The notes under the pieces were generated by a model, which worked only from the letters and a program-made list of their open reading frames with translations, searched no databases and was not told the origin of the DNA. From contig CALFXV010000174.1 in the NCBI GenBank assembly GCA_937957775.1, forward strand, positions 1-14,458: a stretch of DNA of 14,458 nt, in the 5' to 3' direction. The translations under genes and the position numbers were made by a program. The stretch is from an uncultured Methylotenera sp. GTDB lineage: Bacteria; Pseudomonadota; Gammaproteobacteria; Burkholderiales; Methylophilaceae. The first letter of the stretch is position 1. Each line of letters begins with the position of its first letter. Below, piece by piece: positions 8,292 to 14,458 of this stretch.

Positions 8292-8297
8292 ATTATA
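8292..8297 (-). promoter_or_regulatory. Candidate -10 element for rsuA
   Basis: On the minus strand the hexamer is a perfect TATAAT, followed by 6 bases (GGGCAC) and then the rsuA ATG. Transcription normally begins about 7 bases after the hexamer, which would put +1 on the A of the start codon. No good -35 match exists at 16-18 bases (the 17-base position reads CTGGGC), so it may need an activator or be weak. Confidence 0.5.
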
Positions 8298-8332
8298 GCG
8301 TGCGCATGCAAAAAGCCCAGTTGCAATGAAAA

Positions 8333-8341
8333 TGCTATAGT
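8333..8341 (+). promoter_or_regulatory. Candidate extended -10 element for the GGDEF-EAL gene
   Basis: TGCTATAGT matches an extended -10 (TG-N-TATAAT with one mismatch). It is followed by 6 bases and then the ATG at 8348. The implied +1 falls on the start codon. Extended -10 promoters can work without a good -35, and none is seen here. If used, it rules out the GTG at 8342 as initiator, because that codon directly abuts the -10. Confidence 0.45.
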
Positions 8342-8347
8342 GTGGCT

Positions 8348-10447
8348 ATGTCGCCTAAGCCTAGATTAGAAAAAAATCGTATTGGATTACGCCTGAAACT
8401 GCTGTTGGTAGTGGTTTTGGCTATGCTGATGATGTGGGCCATGCTGGCGCTATTTTTTGTAAGGCCTGATTGGTTGGGCTTAAACGATTTTAAATCCAGT
8501 GGTTTTGAATTCAACAGTTTGTTGCTAGCAGCATTGATTACCGCCTCGCTCGTAGCGCTATTGGTCTGGTTGTTTGATGCCGTGTTTTTGTTGAGGCTGG
8601 AGCGGCTTTCTGCTGATGTGGCCAGAGTGGCGGATGCGGGTGACAGGACTGGCCGTGTAAAAAATCTAAGCGGCAAGGATGAGTTAACCGGCTTGGCGCA
8701 TGGCATCAATAGCATGTTGACTAGTTTGGAAGAGGCCCAATACGCTTTGCAGTTAGAAAAAGACCGCGCGCAATTGACCTTGGAAAGCATAGCCGATGCG
8801 GTGATTACCAGTAATAAACAGGGTCAGGTGTTGTCCATGAATGCCGTGGCCGAGCGATTGTGTGGCATTGAATTTAGTCGATTAAGCGATAAGCGCCTGG
8901 ACGCTTTGTTCCACTTAAAAACCGAAGACAAGCAAACCGATGTCGACAGTACTTGGTTGACCGATCCATACAGCCCCTTAGACGAGGTCAGCTTGCTGCG
9001 CGCCGATGGCTTGGCTTTCGTCATTCGCAAATCCGCTTCACCGCTCTATGATAGAGATGGTCAAACCTTTGGCATCGTGACGGTGCTGCACGACGTCACT
9101 TTGCTGCGCAATTTATCCAACCAATTGACCTTTCAAGCCAAGCACGATGCCTTGACTGGGCTGATGAACCGTTACGAATTCGATCAAAAGGTGCAGTTGG
9201 CCATAGACGAGGTCCATCAAATAGACGAAGTCCATCAAACTAGGCGCACTAAGCATTGCATTGCCTACTTGGACTTGGATCAGTTTAAGTTGGTCAATGA
9301 CAGTTGTGGGCATCTGGCTGGCGACATGTTGTTGCAGCAACTAGCCGGCCACCTTAAAACGAAAGTGCGCTCATCCGATGCGCTGGCGCGTTTAGGGGGC
9401 GATGAATTTGCCTTGCTGCTAGTGGGGTGTGACCTAGCCAAGGCGCAACAAATCGTAACTGACATACTCAGCACGGTGTCTGAATACCGATTCAGTTTCA
9501 ATGATAAGGTTTTTAAAGTAGGCGCCAGCATAGGCTTGGCAGAAATTGCGCCCACGCACAGTGCCACCTTGGGCGAAGTTTTGGCCGCCGCCGATGCTGC
9601 TTGTTATACCGCAAAGGAGCAGGGTGGCAACCGCATACAGGTATACCGTGCCGACGATGAGCAAATCCACCAACACAACAATCAATTGGAATGGGTGTCA
9701 CGCATCCATTTGGCTTTGGAGCAGCATCAGTTCGTTTTGTATGCACAAGCGCTAAAAAGTTTAAAGCCCAATGGCGAGCCGCATTTGGAATTGCTAATTC
9801 GTTTGCAGGGCGTGGATGGTTTGCTGTATCCGCCTTCCTATTTTCTACCGGTGGCAGAGCGTTACCATTTAATGCCCAAGGTAGACCGTTGGGTGGTGTC
9901 GGAAGCCTTAAGGATTATGGTTGCCAAAGGCCCGCAGTTTAAAACGCTGTGCGCAATCAATTTATCCGGTCTCAGTTTGTCGGATGCGGCCTTTTTGGCT
10001 TACGTGGTAGCCGAAATTAATCGCTATAAAGTGAACCCTCGCCAATTGTGTTTTGAAATCACTGAAACCGCTGTCATTGCCAATTTAGACCGTTCAAGGC
10101 GGTTTATAGATACCCTACGCGAAATGGGCTGCCGGTTTTCATTGGATGATTTTGGCAGTGGCTTGGCGTCTTTTGCTTACCTAAAGAATTTGCAGGTGGA
10201 CTTCTTGAAAATAGACGGCTTGTTTATCAAAGGCATCAGCAACAATGCCATAGACAAAGCCATGGTGGAATCGATTAATCATGTCGGACAGATGATGGGC
10301 TTGGCCACCATTGCTGAATTTGTGGAGGACGAAGCAAGCTTGGCTATGGTGAAAGCGGTAGGCATCGATTATGCCCAAGGTTATGCCGTGGCTGAGCCTG
10401 CATTGTTTGACGACAGTTACTTCATCGCATCACGCGATTTGGATTAA
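8348..10447 (+). CDS. Membrane-bound HAMP-PAS-GGDEF-EAL cyclic-di-GMP signalling protein
   Basis: GGDEF domains make cyclic-di-GMP and EAL domains degrade it. This 699-residue protein has membrane helices at about 16-38 and 57-82 with a short periplasmic loop, a HAMP-like linker (83-133), a PAS domain (about 139-254), GGDEF (about 265-430) and EAL (about 450-690). The active-site GGDEF (350-354) and the inhibitory RxxD (341-344) are intact. The EAL motif reads ELL (Glu481). The other catalytic positions look intact: Asn in INLSG, FEITE (Glu573), LDDFG, LKIDG, the Glu of IAEFVE and the Gln of AQGYA. Either activity is therefore possible. Residues 286-297 are a tandem IDEVHQ duplication. I choose the ATG at 8348 over GTG at 8342; neither has a ribosome site. 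The gene is divergent from rsuA and convergent with the DUF779 gene 21 bases away. The signal sensed by the PAS domain is unknown. Confidence 0.95.
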   Translation: MSPKPRLEKNRIGLRLKLLLVVVLAMLMMWAMLALFFVRPDWLGLNDFKSSGFEFNSLLLAALITASLVALLVWLFDAVFLLRLERLSADVARVADAGDRTGRVKNLSGKDELTGLAHGINSMLTSLEEAQYALQLEKDRAQLTLESIADAVITSNKQGQVLSMNAVAERLCGIEFSRLSDKRLDALFHLKTEDKQTDVDSTWLTDPYSPLDEVSLLRADGLAFVIRKSASPLYDRDGQTFGIVTVLHDVTLLRNLSNQLTFQAKHDALTGLMNRYEFDQKVQLAIDEVHQIDEVHQTRRTKHCIAYLDLDQFKLVNDSCGHLAGDMLLQQLAGHLKTKVRSSDALARLGGDEFALLLVGCDLAKAQQIVTDILSTVSEYRFSFNDKVFKVGASIGLAEIAPTHSATLGEVLAAADAACYTAKEQGGNRIQVYRADDEQIHQHNNQLEWVSRIHLALEQHQFVLYAQALKSLKPNGEPHLELLIRLQGVDGLLYPPSYFLPVAERYHLMPKVDRWVVSEALRIMVAKGPQFKTLCAINLSGLSLSDAAFLAYVVAEINRYKVNPRQLCFEITETAVIANLDRSRRFIDTLREMGCRFSLDDFGSGLASFAYLKNLQVDFLKIDGLFIKGISNNAIDKAMVESINHVGQMMGLATIAEFVEDEASLAMVKAVGIDYAQGYAVAEPALFDDSYFIASRDLD
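9203..9238 (+). repeat. 18-bp tandem duplication inside the GGDEF domain
   Basis: Two adjacent 18-base units (9203-9220 and 9221-9238) differ at one base (G at 9211 versus A at 9229, a silent GAG/GAA change). They are codon-aligned and encode IDEVHQ twice. They lie between the DALTGLMNR block and the LDLDQF strand of the GGDEF domain. Confidence 0.95.
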
Positions 10448-10468
10448 ACCTGGGATGAGTGCTAAGGC

Positions 10469-10846
10469 TTAATAGCCGTAAGTGTGCACCGGTGCTAAGT
10501 CTTTTAGTTCTTCATCGTTGTATAGACGACCGCGCGTAATAAACGCTAAGCCACTGCCGCAATCCAATGAAAACGAACCGCTGGAACCCGGCAAGGCATC
10601 GACTATGGTGTGGGTATTCTCTGAGAATTGAAAGTGGTTATGGCCCATGTAAAAAACTGCCCCTTCAATTTCGCCTACCACCACGTCCGATGGGCTGGGC
10701 TTAAATTCGTGAACCGGCATGCACAATGGGACGCTGCCTTCACAGCAACCACCCGATTGAAAAAACAGGATAGGACCGTGTTCGGCGGTGAGTTTATGTA
10801 TGAGTCCTATGGCGGAAGGGGTAGCGGATACGCGTGCTGTCGGCAT
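10469..10846 (-). CDS. DUF779 family protein, aldehyde dehydrogenase-associated
   Basis: This 125-residue cytosolic protein has the DUF779 pattern GPILFFQSGGCCEGSVPLC (Cys34, Cys35, Cys42) and a later FYMGHNHFQF block with two His, followed by the conserved FSLDCGSGLAFITRGR. In other bacteria genes of this family are commonly found beside an aldehyde dehydrogenase of the ExaC/AcoD type, and one lies directly upstream here. The function is unknown. The invariant Cys and His suggest metal binding or redox chemistry, but that is inference. The ATG at 10846 has only a weak GGA ribosome site. A terminator lies between the dehydrogenase gene and this one, and a possible promoter (TTGCCT, 16 bases, TTTAAT) overlaps its T-run, so the gene may be expressed separately. 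It is convergent with the GGDEF-EAL gene. Confidence 0.88.
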   Translation of the reverse strand: MPTARVSATPSAIGLIHKLTAEHGPILFFQSGGCCEGSVPLCMPVHEFKPSPSDVVVGEIEGAVFYMGHNHFQFSENTHTIVDALPGSSGSFSLDCGSGLAFITRGRLYNDEELKDLAPVHTYGY

Positions 10847-10858
10847 GATGGATTCCGT

Positions 10859-10886
10859 ATTAAAGTAAATGGCAATATCAAGGCAA
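10859..10886 (-). promoter_or_regulatory. Candidate promoter for the DUF779 gene
   Basis: On the minus strand TTGCCT (10886-10881) and TTTAAT (10864-10859, 5 of 6 matches to TATAAT) are separated by 16 bases. The predicted start near 10852 gives a leader of about 6 bases. The -35 overlaps the end of the upstream terminator's T-run. Prediction by eye only. Confidence 0.35.
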
Positions 10887-10914
10887 AAAAAGAGGCGGAA
10901 TTAATCCGCCTCTT
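10885..10914 (-). terminator. Intrinsic terminator after the aldehyde dehydrogenase gene
   Basis: On the minus strand a 10-bp perfect stem (AAGAGGCGGA pairing with TCCGCCTCTT) closes a 5-base loop and runs into seven T's, two of which belong to the stem. It begins 52 bases after the dehydrogenase stop and ends 38 bases before the DUF779 start. On the plus strand the stem is followed by TGATTCT, not a T-run, so it should act mainly on minus-strand transcription. Confidence 0.88.
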
Positions 10915-10966
10915 GATTCTAAGCCCGTTTAAATTTCAAAACAAGCCTTAGCTGATTTCCCAAAAA

Positions 10967-12487
10967 TTAGAAGAAACCTAGTTTTTTCGGGCTGTAGCTT
11001 ACCAACAAGTTTTTGGTTTGTTGGTAATGGTCTAGCATCATTTTGTGTGTTTCACGACCAATGCCTGACTCTTTGTAACCACCGAATGCAGCATGAGCAG
11101 GGTAGGCGTGGTAGCAGTTGGTCCAAACGCGACCGGCTTTGATGCCACGGCCCATGCGGTAAGCACGGCTGCCATCGCGTGTCCATACGCCTGAACCTAG
11201 GCCGAATATGGTGTCGTTGGCAATCGCTAAAGCATCTGCTTCGTCTTTAAAGGTCGTTACGGCTAGCACTGGGCCAAAAATTTCTTCTTGGAACACGCGC
11301 ATTTTGTTGTGGCCTTTAAGCAAAGTAGGTTGGACGTAATAACCGTCAGCCAATGCGCCAGTTAACATGTTGCGTTCGCCACCAATTAATAATTTCGCGC
11401 CTTCTTGCTTACCAATGTCCATGTAAGACATGATTTTGTTTAATTGGTCTTGCGAGGCTTGCGCACCTATCATGGTGTTTGGATCCAATGGGTTGCCTTG
11501 TTTGATGGCTGCCACGCGTGGTAATACGCGTTCCATAAATTTGTCGTAGATGGATTCTTGGATCAAAGCGCGAGATGGGCAGGTGCACACTTCGCCTTGG
11601 TTAAAGGCAAATAGCACCAAACCCTCAACGGCTTTATCAAAGAAGTCGTCGTCTGCGTCGGCAATGTCTTCAAAGAACACGTTAGGGGATTTGCCACCCA
11701 ATTCCAATGTGGCAGGAATTAAGTTAGATGCAGCTGCTTGCGCAATCACGCGACCGGTACCGGTTGAACCGGTAAAGGCAATTTTACCGATACGACGGCT
11801 GTTGGCTAGTGGGGCGCCTACATCGCGGCCGTAACCGTTAACAATGTTAATCACGCCTGGTGGCAAGATGTCAGCGATGGTTTCCATTAAAATCAAAATA
11901 CTGATTGGTGTAAATTCGGCTGGTTTTAATACCACGCAGTTACCGGCAACCACGGCTGGTGCTAATTTCCATGCCGCCATTAGTATAGGGAAGTTCCACG
12001 GAATGATTTGACCGACCACGCCAATAGGCTCATGGAAGTGGTATGCCACCATGCTGTCGTCAATTTCACTCAAGCTGCCTTCTTGTGCGCGCATGCAGCC
12101 AGCGAAGTAGCGGAAATGATCGATGGCCAATGGAATATCGGCATTCAATGTTTCGCGGATAGGTTTACCGTTGTCTATGGTTTCTGCGGTGGCCAATAAC
12201 TCAAGATTGGCTTCTAGTCTATCCGCAATTTTGAGCATTAAGTTGGCACGTTCGCCTGGGGCGGTTTTTGCCCATTTGTCTGCTGCGGCATGCGCGGCAT
12301 CTAATGCTAATTCAATGTCTTCTGCACTGGAGCGAGCCGCTTTGGTATATGGTTTACCAGTGATAGGCGTAATAACATCAAAGTATTCACCTTTAACTGG
12401 CGCAACCCATTTACCGCCAATAAAATTATCGTATTTGGCTTTGTAAGGTATTTTTACACCAAGGCCTTTTAAAAGATCTAAACTCAT
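10967..12487 (-). CDS. exaC: NAD+-dependent aldehyde dehydrogenase, ExaC/AcoD/AldB type
   Basis: The enzyme oxidises acetaldehyde or other short aldehydes to the acid with NAD+. The 506-residue protein closely resembles Pseudomonas ExaC, as remembered, along its whole length. Catalytic features are PWNF (Asn165), Lys188 in [16 protein letters not shown] (238-246) for the cofactor, Glu262 in LELGGK and the nucleophile Cys301 in FNQGEVCTC. The C-terminus [14 protein letters not shown] is the type seen in this subgroup. The start at 12487 has a strong ribosome site (GAGGAG, 12498-12493) 5 bases upstream, and a TATAAT lies about 25 bases upstream. A good terminator follows. The DUF779 gene downstream is the usual partner. 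In a methylotroph the physiological substrate might be acetaldehyde from ethanol or an aldehyde from C1 or alcohol metabolism; the sequence does not decide. Confidence 0.94.
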   Translation of the reverse strand: MSLDLLKGLGVKIPYKAKYDNFIGGKWVAPVKGEYFDVITPITGKPYTKAARSSAEDIELALDAAHAAADKWAKTAPGERANLMLKIADRLEANLELLATAETIDNGKPIRETLNADIPLAIDHFRYFAGCMRAQEGSLSEIDDSMVAYHFHEPIGVVGQIIPWNFPILMAAWKLAPAVVAGNCVVLKPAEFTPISILILMETIADILPPGVINIVNGYGRDVGAPLANSRRIGKIAFTGSTGTGRVIAQAAASNLIPATLELGGKSPNVFFEDIADADDDFFDKAVEGLVLFAFNQGEVCTCPSRALIQESIYDKFMERVLPRVAAIKQGNPLDPNTMIGAQASQDQLNKIMSYMDIGKQEGAKLLIGGERNMLTGALADGYYVQPTLLKGHNKMRVFQEEIFGPVLAVTTFKDEADALAIANDTIFGLGSGVWTRDGSRAYRMGRGIKAGRVWTNCYHAYPAHAAFGGYKESGIGRETHKMMLDHYQQTKNLLVSYSPKKLGFF

Positions 12488-12492
12488 ACTGA

Positions 12493-12498
12493 CTCCTC
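12493..12498 (-). promoter_or_regulatory. Strong ribosome binding site of the aldehyde dehydrogenase gene
   Basis: GAGGAG on the minus strand, 5 bases before the ATG. It is the strongest Shine-Dalgarno match I see in the window, which fixes the start and suggests high expression. Confidence 0.85.
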
Positions 12499-12512
12499 TA
12501 GTTTTGCTGTTG

Positions 12513-12518
12513 ATTATA
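12513..12518 (-). promoter_or_regulatory. Candidate -10 element of the aldehyde dehydrogenase gene
   Basis: A perfect TATAAT on the minus strand gives a predicted start near 12506 and a leader of about 19 bases that includes the GAGGAG site. The -35 position at 17 bases reads CGGGTT, a poor match, and lies within an 11-bp palindrome, which suggests activator dependence or a repressor site. Confidence 0.55.
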
Positions 12519-12530
12519 TAGTGTTTCTAT

Positions 12531-12541
12531 CGGGTAACCCG
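12531..12541. promoter_or_regulatory. 11-bp palindrome at the -35 position before the aldehyde dehydrogenase gene
   Basis: CGGGTAACCCG has perfect 5-base arms around one central base. It covers the expected -35 hexamer of the TATAAT at 12518-12513. Such placement is typical of an operator; the regulator is unknown. Confidence 0.4.
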
Positions 12542-12572
12542 CATTGTTCTGTAGACAATTTCTTGTTATTAA

Positions 12573-12584
12573 TAAGCTAGCTTA
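12573..12584. promoter_or_regulatory. 12-bp perfect palindrome upstream of the aldehyde dehydrogenase gene
   Basis: TAAGCTAGCTTA is fully self-complementary and lies about 72 bases before the predicted transcription start, in the 261-base gap between trhO and the dehydrogenase gene. The position suits an activator site. The rest of the gap (12585-12748) is AT-rich and holds no open frame, tRNA or clear terminator; an ACTTAAGGT sequence occurs twice in it (12605-12613 and 12721-12729). Confidence 0.35.
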
Positions 12585-12748
12585 ATTCTTTGCAAGGCCT
12601 TATTACTTAAGGTTCTAAGAATAAAAGCGCGACCTAAACAATAAACCTTAGATGCCGGCAAATCAAGCAATAATTAAATGATTTACTGTCTTTCTACAGA
12701 TATCTTATGTTTTATATAAGACTTAAGGTATCGCACGCCCATGCTGTA

Positions 12749-13705
12749 TTATTTCTTACGTTTTTCTGCTAACTGCGTTTCGCCTATGTGTATTTCGCCG
12801 CGCTGTTTCGCCAGAGCCACTTGTTTTTGCCGTTCACTCAAGCGTGCGCGTTTTTCGGCGGACAAGCTGGCGATGCAATACGGGCAGGAGATGCCGGGGC
12901 TGTAATCCGGGCTTTGCATTTCCGCGGGCGATAATGGGTGGCGGCAGGCGTAGCACTGATCAAATTCGCCAACGGCTAGGTTGTGTTTAACCGCCACACG
13001 TTGATCAAACACAAAGCACTCACCCTGCCATAGGCTTTCGCTTTCCGGCACGGTCTCCAAATACTTTAATATGCCGCCTTGTAGATGAAACACTTCCTCA
13101 AAACCTTGATCCATCATGTAGGACGAGGCTTTTTCACAACGTATGCCGCCGGTGCAAAACATCGCTACTTTTTTGTGTTTGGTTTTATCGAAGTGCTCAG
13201 CGATGTACTGCGGAAACTCTCGAAAAGTAGTGGTCTTGGGGTCGATCGCGCCTTTGAAGGTGCCTATGTCCACTTCGTAACTGTTACGCGTGTCGATTAG
13301 CAGCACCTCGGGATCGGTAATTAAGGCGTTCCAGTCGGCAGCGGCCACATAAGTGCCGACTTTTTTGGTAGGGCTGACACCGGGCACGCCCAAGGTCACG
13401 ATTTCCTTCTTCAATTTCACCTTCATGCGGTAAAAAGGGTGCTCGTTGGCGTAGGATTCTTTGTGTTCCAAGTCGGCCAAACGGTTTTTAAATATGGGGT
13501 CCTGACGCAAAAAGCTAAGCAAATCGCGCACGTCATCGGCTAAGCCAGCGATGGTGCCGTTGATGCCTTCTTCCGCCAGCAACAGCGTGCCTTTGATGCG
13601 ATGCGCTTGGCAGGCTTTGAGTAATGGCACTTGCAATGCTTGGTAATCGGGCAAGCTGACAAACTTATATAAAGCTGCGGTTAGGTAGGTAGTAGGACTA
13701 TTCAT
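12749..13705 (-). CDS. trhO: tRNA uridine(34) hydroxylase TrhO (rhodanese domain, YceA type)
   Basis: TrhO uses oxygen to make 5-hydroxyuridine at the wobble position of several tRNAs, the first step towards cmo5U/mcmo5U. The 318-residue protein has the N-terminal domain with [11 protein letters not shown] and [14 protein letters not shown], a central rhodanese domain with [10 protein letters not shown] and the active-site loop [10 protein letters not shown], and a C-terminal Cys-rich segment (CYACRHPL, then CPYC) ending in a basic tail, all typical of YceA. The frame extends to a TTG at 13726, but the ATG at 13705 matches the usual short lead before ALYKF. Neither start has a clear ribosome site. 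The gene lies 84 bases downstream of fhcC on the same strand; a weak TATAAC (13754-13749) may give it its own promoter. No convincing terminator follows. Confidence 0.93.
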   Translation of the reverse strand: MNSPTTYLTAALYKFVSLPDYQALQVPLLKACQAHRIKGTLLLAEEGINGTIAGLADDVRDLLSFLRQDPIFKNRLADLEHKESYANEHPFYRMKVKLKKEIVTLGVPGVSPTKKVGTYVAAADWNALITDPEVLLIDTRNSYEVDIGTFKGAIDPKTTTFREFPQYIAEHFDKTKHKKVAMFCTGGIRCEKASSYMMDQGFEEVFHLQGGILKYLETVPESESLWQGECFVFDQRVAVKHNLAVGEFDQCYACRHPLSPAEMQSPDYSPGISCPYCIASLSAEKRARLSERQKQVALAKQRGEIHIGETQLAEKRKK

Positions 13706-13789
13706 GGCTATCGGTTTTTTTTGCAAAGCGCTATGTTATCACCAGGGTGTTATAGCGTTCATGGGAATTTAAAATACAAGCAATACAGA

Positions 13790-14458
13790 TTAGAAAATGT
13801 TAATAATAAGGATCTCACCGTTGCCTCTATTGGCGGCATCGCCCAGCCAGCGTTCAGCGCGCAAACTTTTTAGATTGGCAAAAGCTTGGGAATAAGGCGC
13901 GAAAGACTTATATAGCAAGTTTAAAAAGGGCAGGGTGTGGCTGCCGCATCCTTGCATGGTCGGGTGTAAGTCTGGCTGGTTGGTGAGCAGCAGCGTGCCG
14001 CGGTGCATGCTAAAACCGGCGTAAGCGCCAACTTTGCCTAGCACGCCTATGGTGCCAGCCAGCATGCGGCTGGCACAATAATCACCTGCGTTACCTTCGA
14101 TTAATATGAGCCCACGGCGCATTTGATCGCCCACGCGGGTGCCGGCATGGCCTTTTACCACTACCGTGCCGCCTAGCATGCCTTTGCGTAAGCCGGCCGC
14201 TGCGCCACCTAAAAAATCACCGGTGTTGCCATGAATAACCATCAACCCATTTTGCATATTGCAGGCTGCCAAATCTCGCGTGCTGCCTAGGCAGTGTATC
14301 TCGCCGCCTTTCATGCCAAAGCCTAAATAGGCTCCCGCGTTGCCGGATATGTCGATGCGCCCACTGCGCATGTTGGCGCCTAGGTAGTCGAGTTGCTCCG
14401 TGGTGTTTAAAAAACGCAGCGATGCGCTATCGTGGCCGCTGATTTCAAACAGTTCGTC
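13790..14458 (-). CDS. fhcC: Formyltransferase/hydrolase complex subunit C (formylmethanofuran dehydrogenase subunit C-like), 5' end cut off by window
   Basis: In methylotrophic bacteria the FhcABCD complex moves the formyl group from formyl-tetrahydromethanopterin to a methanofuran-type cofactor and hydrolyses it to formate. Subunit C is the FwdC/FmdC homologue. The 222 residues present show glycine-rich repeats of a right-handed beta-helix (ISGNAGAYLGFGMKGG, IHGNTGDFLGG, VKGHAGTRVGDQMRRG, IEGNAGDYCASRM, LGKVGAYAGFSMHRG), shared with the glutamate synthase GXGXG domain. The C-terminal tail (FLNLLYKSFAPYSQAFANLK) is the FwdC-type end rather than a glutamate synthase. Roughly 40-50 N-terminal residues should lie beyond the right edge. 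fhcC is usually the last gene of fhcABDC, so fhcD and others are expected just outside. This is the main evidence that the organism is a C1 user. Confidence 0.9.
   Translation of the reverse strand, partial: DELFEISGHDSASLRFLNTTEQLDYLGANMRSGRIDISGNAGAYLGFGMKGGEIHCLGSTRDLAACNMQNGLMVIHGNTGDFLGGAAAGLRKGMLGGTVVVKGHAGTRVGDQMRRGLILIEGNAGDYCASRMLAGTIGVLGKVGAYAGFSMHRGTLLLTNQPDLHPTMQGCGSHTLPFLNLLYKSFAPYSQAFANLKSLRAERWLGDAANRGNGEILIINIF

Noticed and set aside
8342-8344. GTG as the start of the GGDEF-EAL protein.
   Set aside because: It directly abuts the candidate -10 element and adds only two residues; the ATG at 8348 fits better.
12703-12721. TCTTAT/ATAAGA hairpin downstream of trhO, considered as its terminator.
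   Set aside because: Only 6 A-T-rich pairs with a 7-base loop and no T-run on the minus strand; too weak.
13790-14458. Glutamate synthase large-subunit C-terminal (GXGXG) protein instead of FhcC.
   Set aside because: The repeats are shared, but the C-terminal tail and overall length match formylmethanofuran dehydrogenase subunit C, and no glutamate synthase neighbour is present.
1-14458. tRNA, rRNA, riboswitch, CRISPR array, insertion sequence or phage attachment site.
   Set aside because: Reading all intergenic gaps on both strands showed no cloverleaf, spaced repeats, transposase frame or terminal inverted repeats.

Overview
This window is a compact, ordinary-looking chromosomal segment. 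It has 13 protein-coding genes, two of them cut by the window ends, and no gene-free stretch longer than about 260 bases. I saw no tRNA, rRNA, insertion sequence, prophage gene or CRISPR array. The organism is most likely a methylotrophic proteobacterium. The right edge carries the 3' part of fhcC, a subunit of the formyltransferase/hydrolase complex of tetrahydromethanopterin-linked C1 oxidation, and the remaining genes (class I AroA, Aat plus Bpt, YgiQ, RsuA, Blc, TrhO) are typical of beta- or gammaproteobacteria. A Methylophilaceae-like betaproteobacterium is my best guess; a gammaproteobacterial methanotroph is the main alternative. This is inference from gene content only.

Layout, left to right. 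Positions 1-1841 (minus) hold tyrA followed by aroA, an aromatic amino acid biosynthesis pair; aroA runs off the left edge. Positions 1926-3369 (minus) hold aat and bpt, two aminoacyl-tRNA-protein transferases that create N-terminal leucine or phenylalanine degradation signals. Divergent from them is a small DUF3147/GlpM-like membrane protein (3455-3805). A plus-strand block follows with the radical SAM protein YgiQ (3902-6058) and a secreted TraB/GumN family protein (6111-6974). Convergent to that is a minus-strand pair, rsuA then the lipocalin lipoprotein gene blc (8285-6979), joined by a 4-base ATGA overlap. Divergent from rsuA is a membrane HAMP-PAS-GGDEF-EAL cyclic-di-GMP enzyme (8348-10447). 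The right third is all minus strand: a DUF779 protein, an ExaC/AcoD-type aldehyde dehydrogenase with an intrinsic terminator between it and the DUF779 gene, the tRNA hydroxylase gene trhO, and partial fhcC.

Functional links. The aldehyde dehydrogenase with DUF779, and fhcC, point to alcohol/aldehyde and formaldehyde handling. tyrA-aroA supply tyrosine and chorismate. aat-bpt together cover the two secondary destabilising residue classes of the bacterial N-degron pathway.

I did not find a convincing undescribed multi-gene system. The observations most worth a second look are regulatory: paired divergent -10 elements that each lie exactly 6 nt before a start codon with no Shine-Dalgarno sequence (rsuA / GGDEF-EAL), a terminator with an overlapping promoter separating the aldehyde dehydrogenase from its DUF779 partner, perfect palindromes before tyrA and before the aldehyde dehydrogenase, and a recent-looking 18-bp in-frame tandem duplication inside the GGDEF domain.
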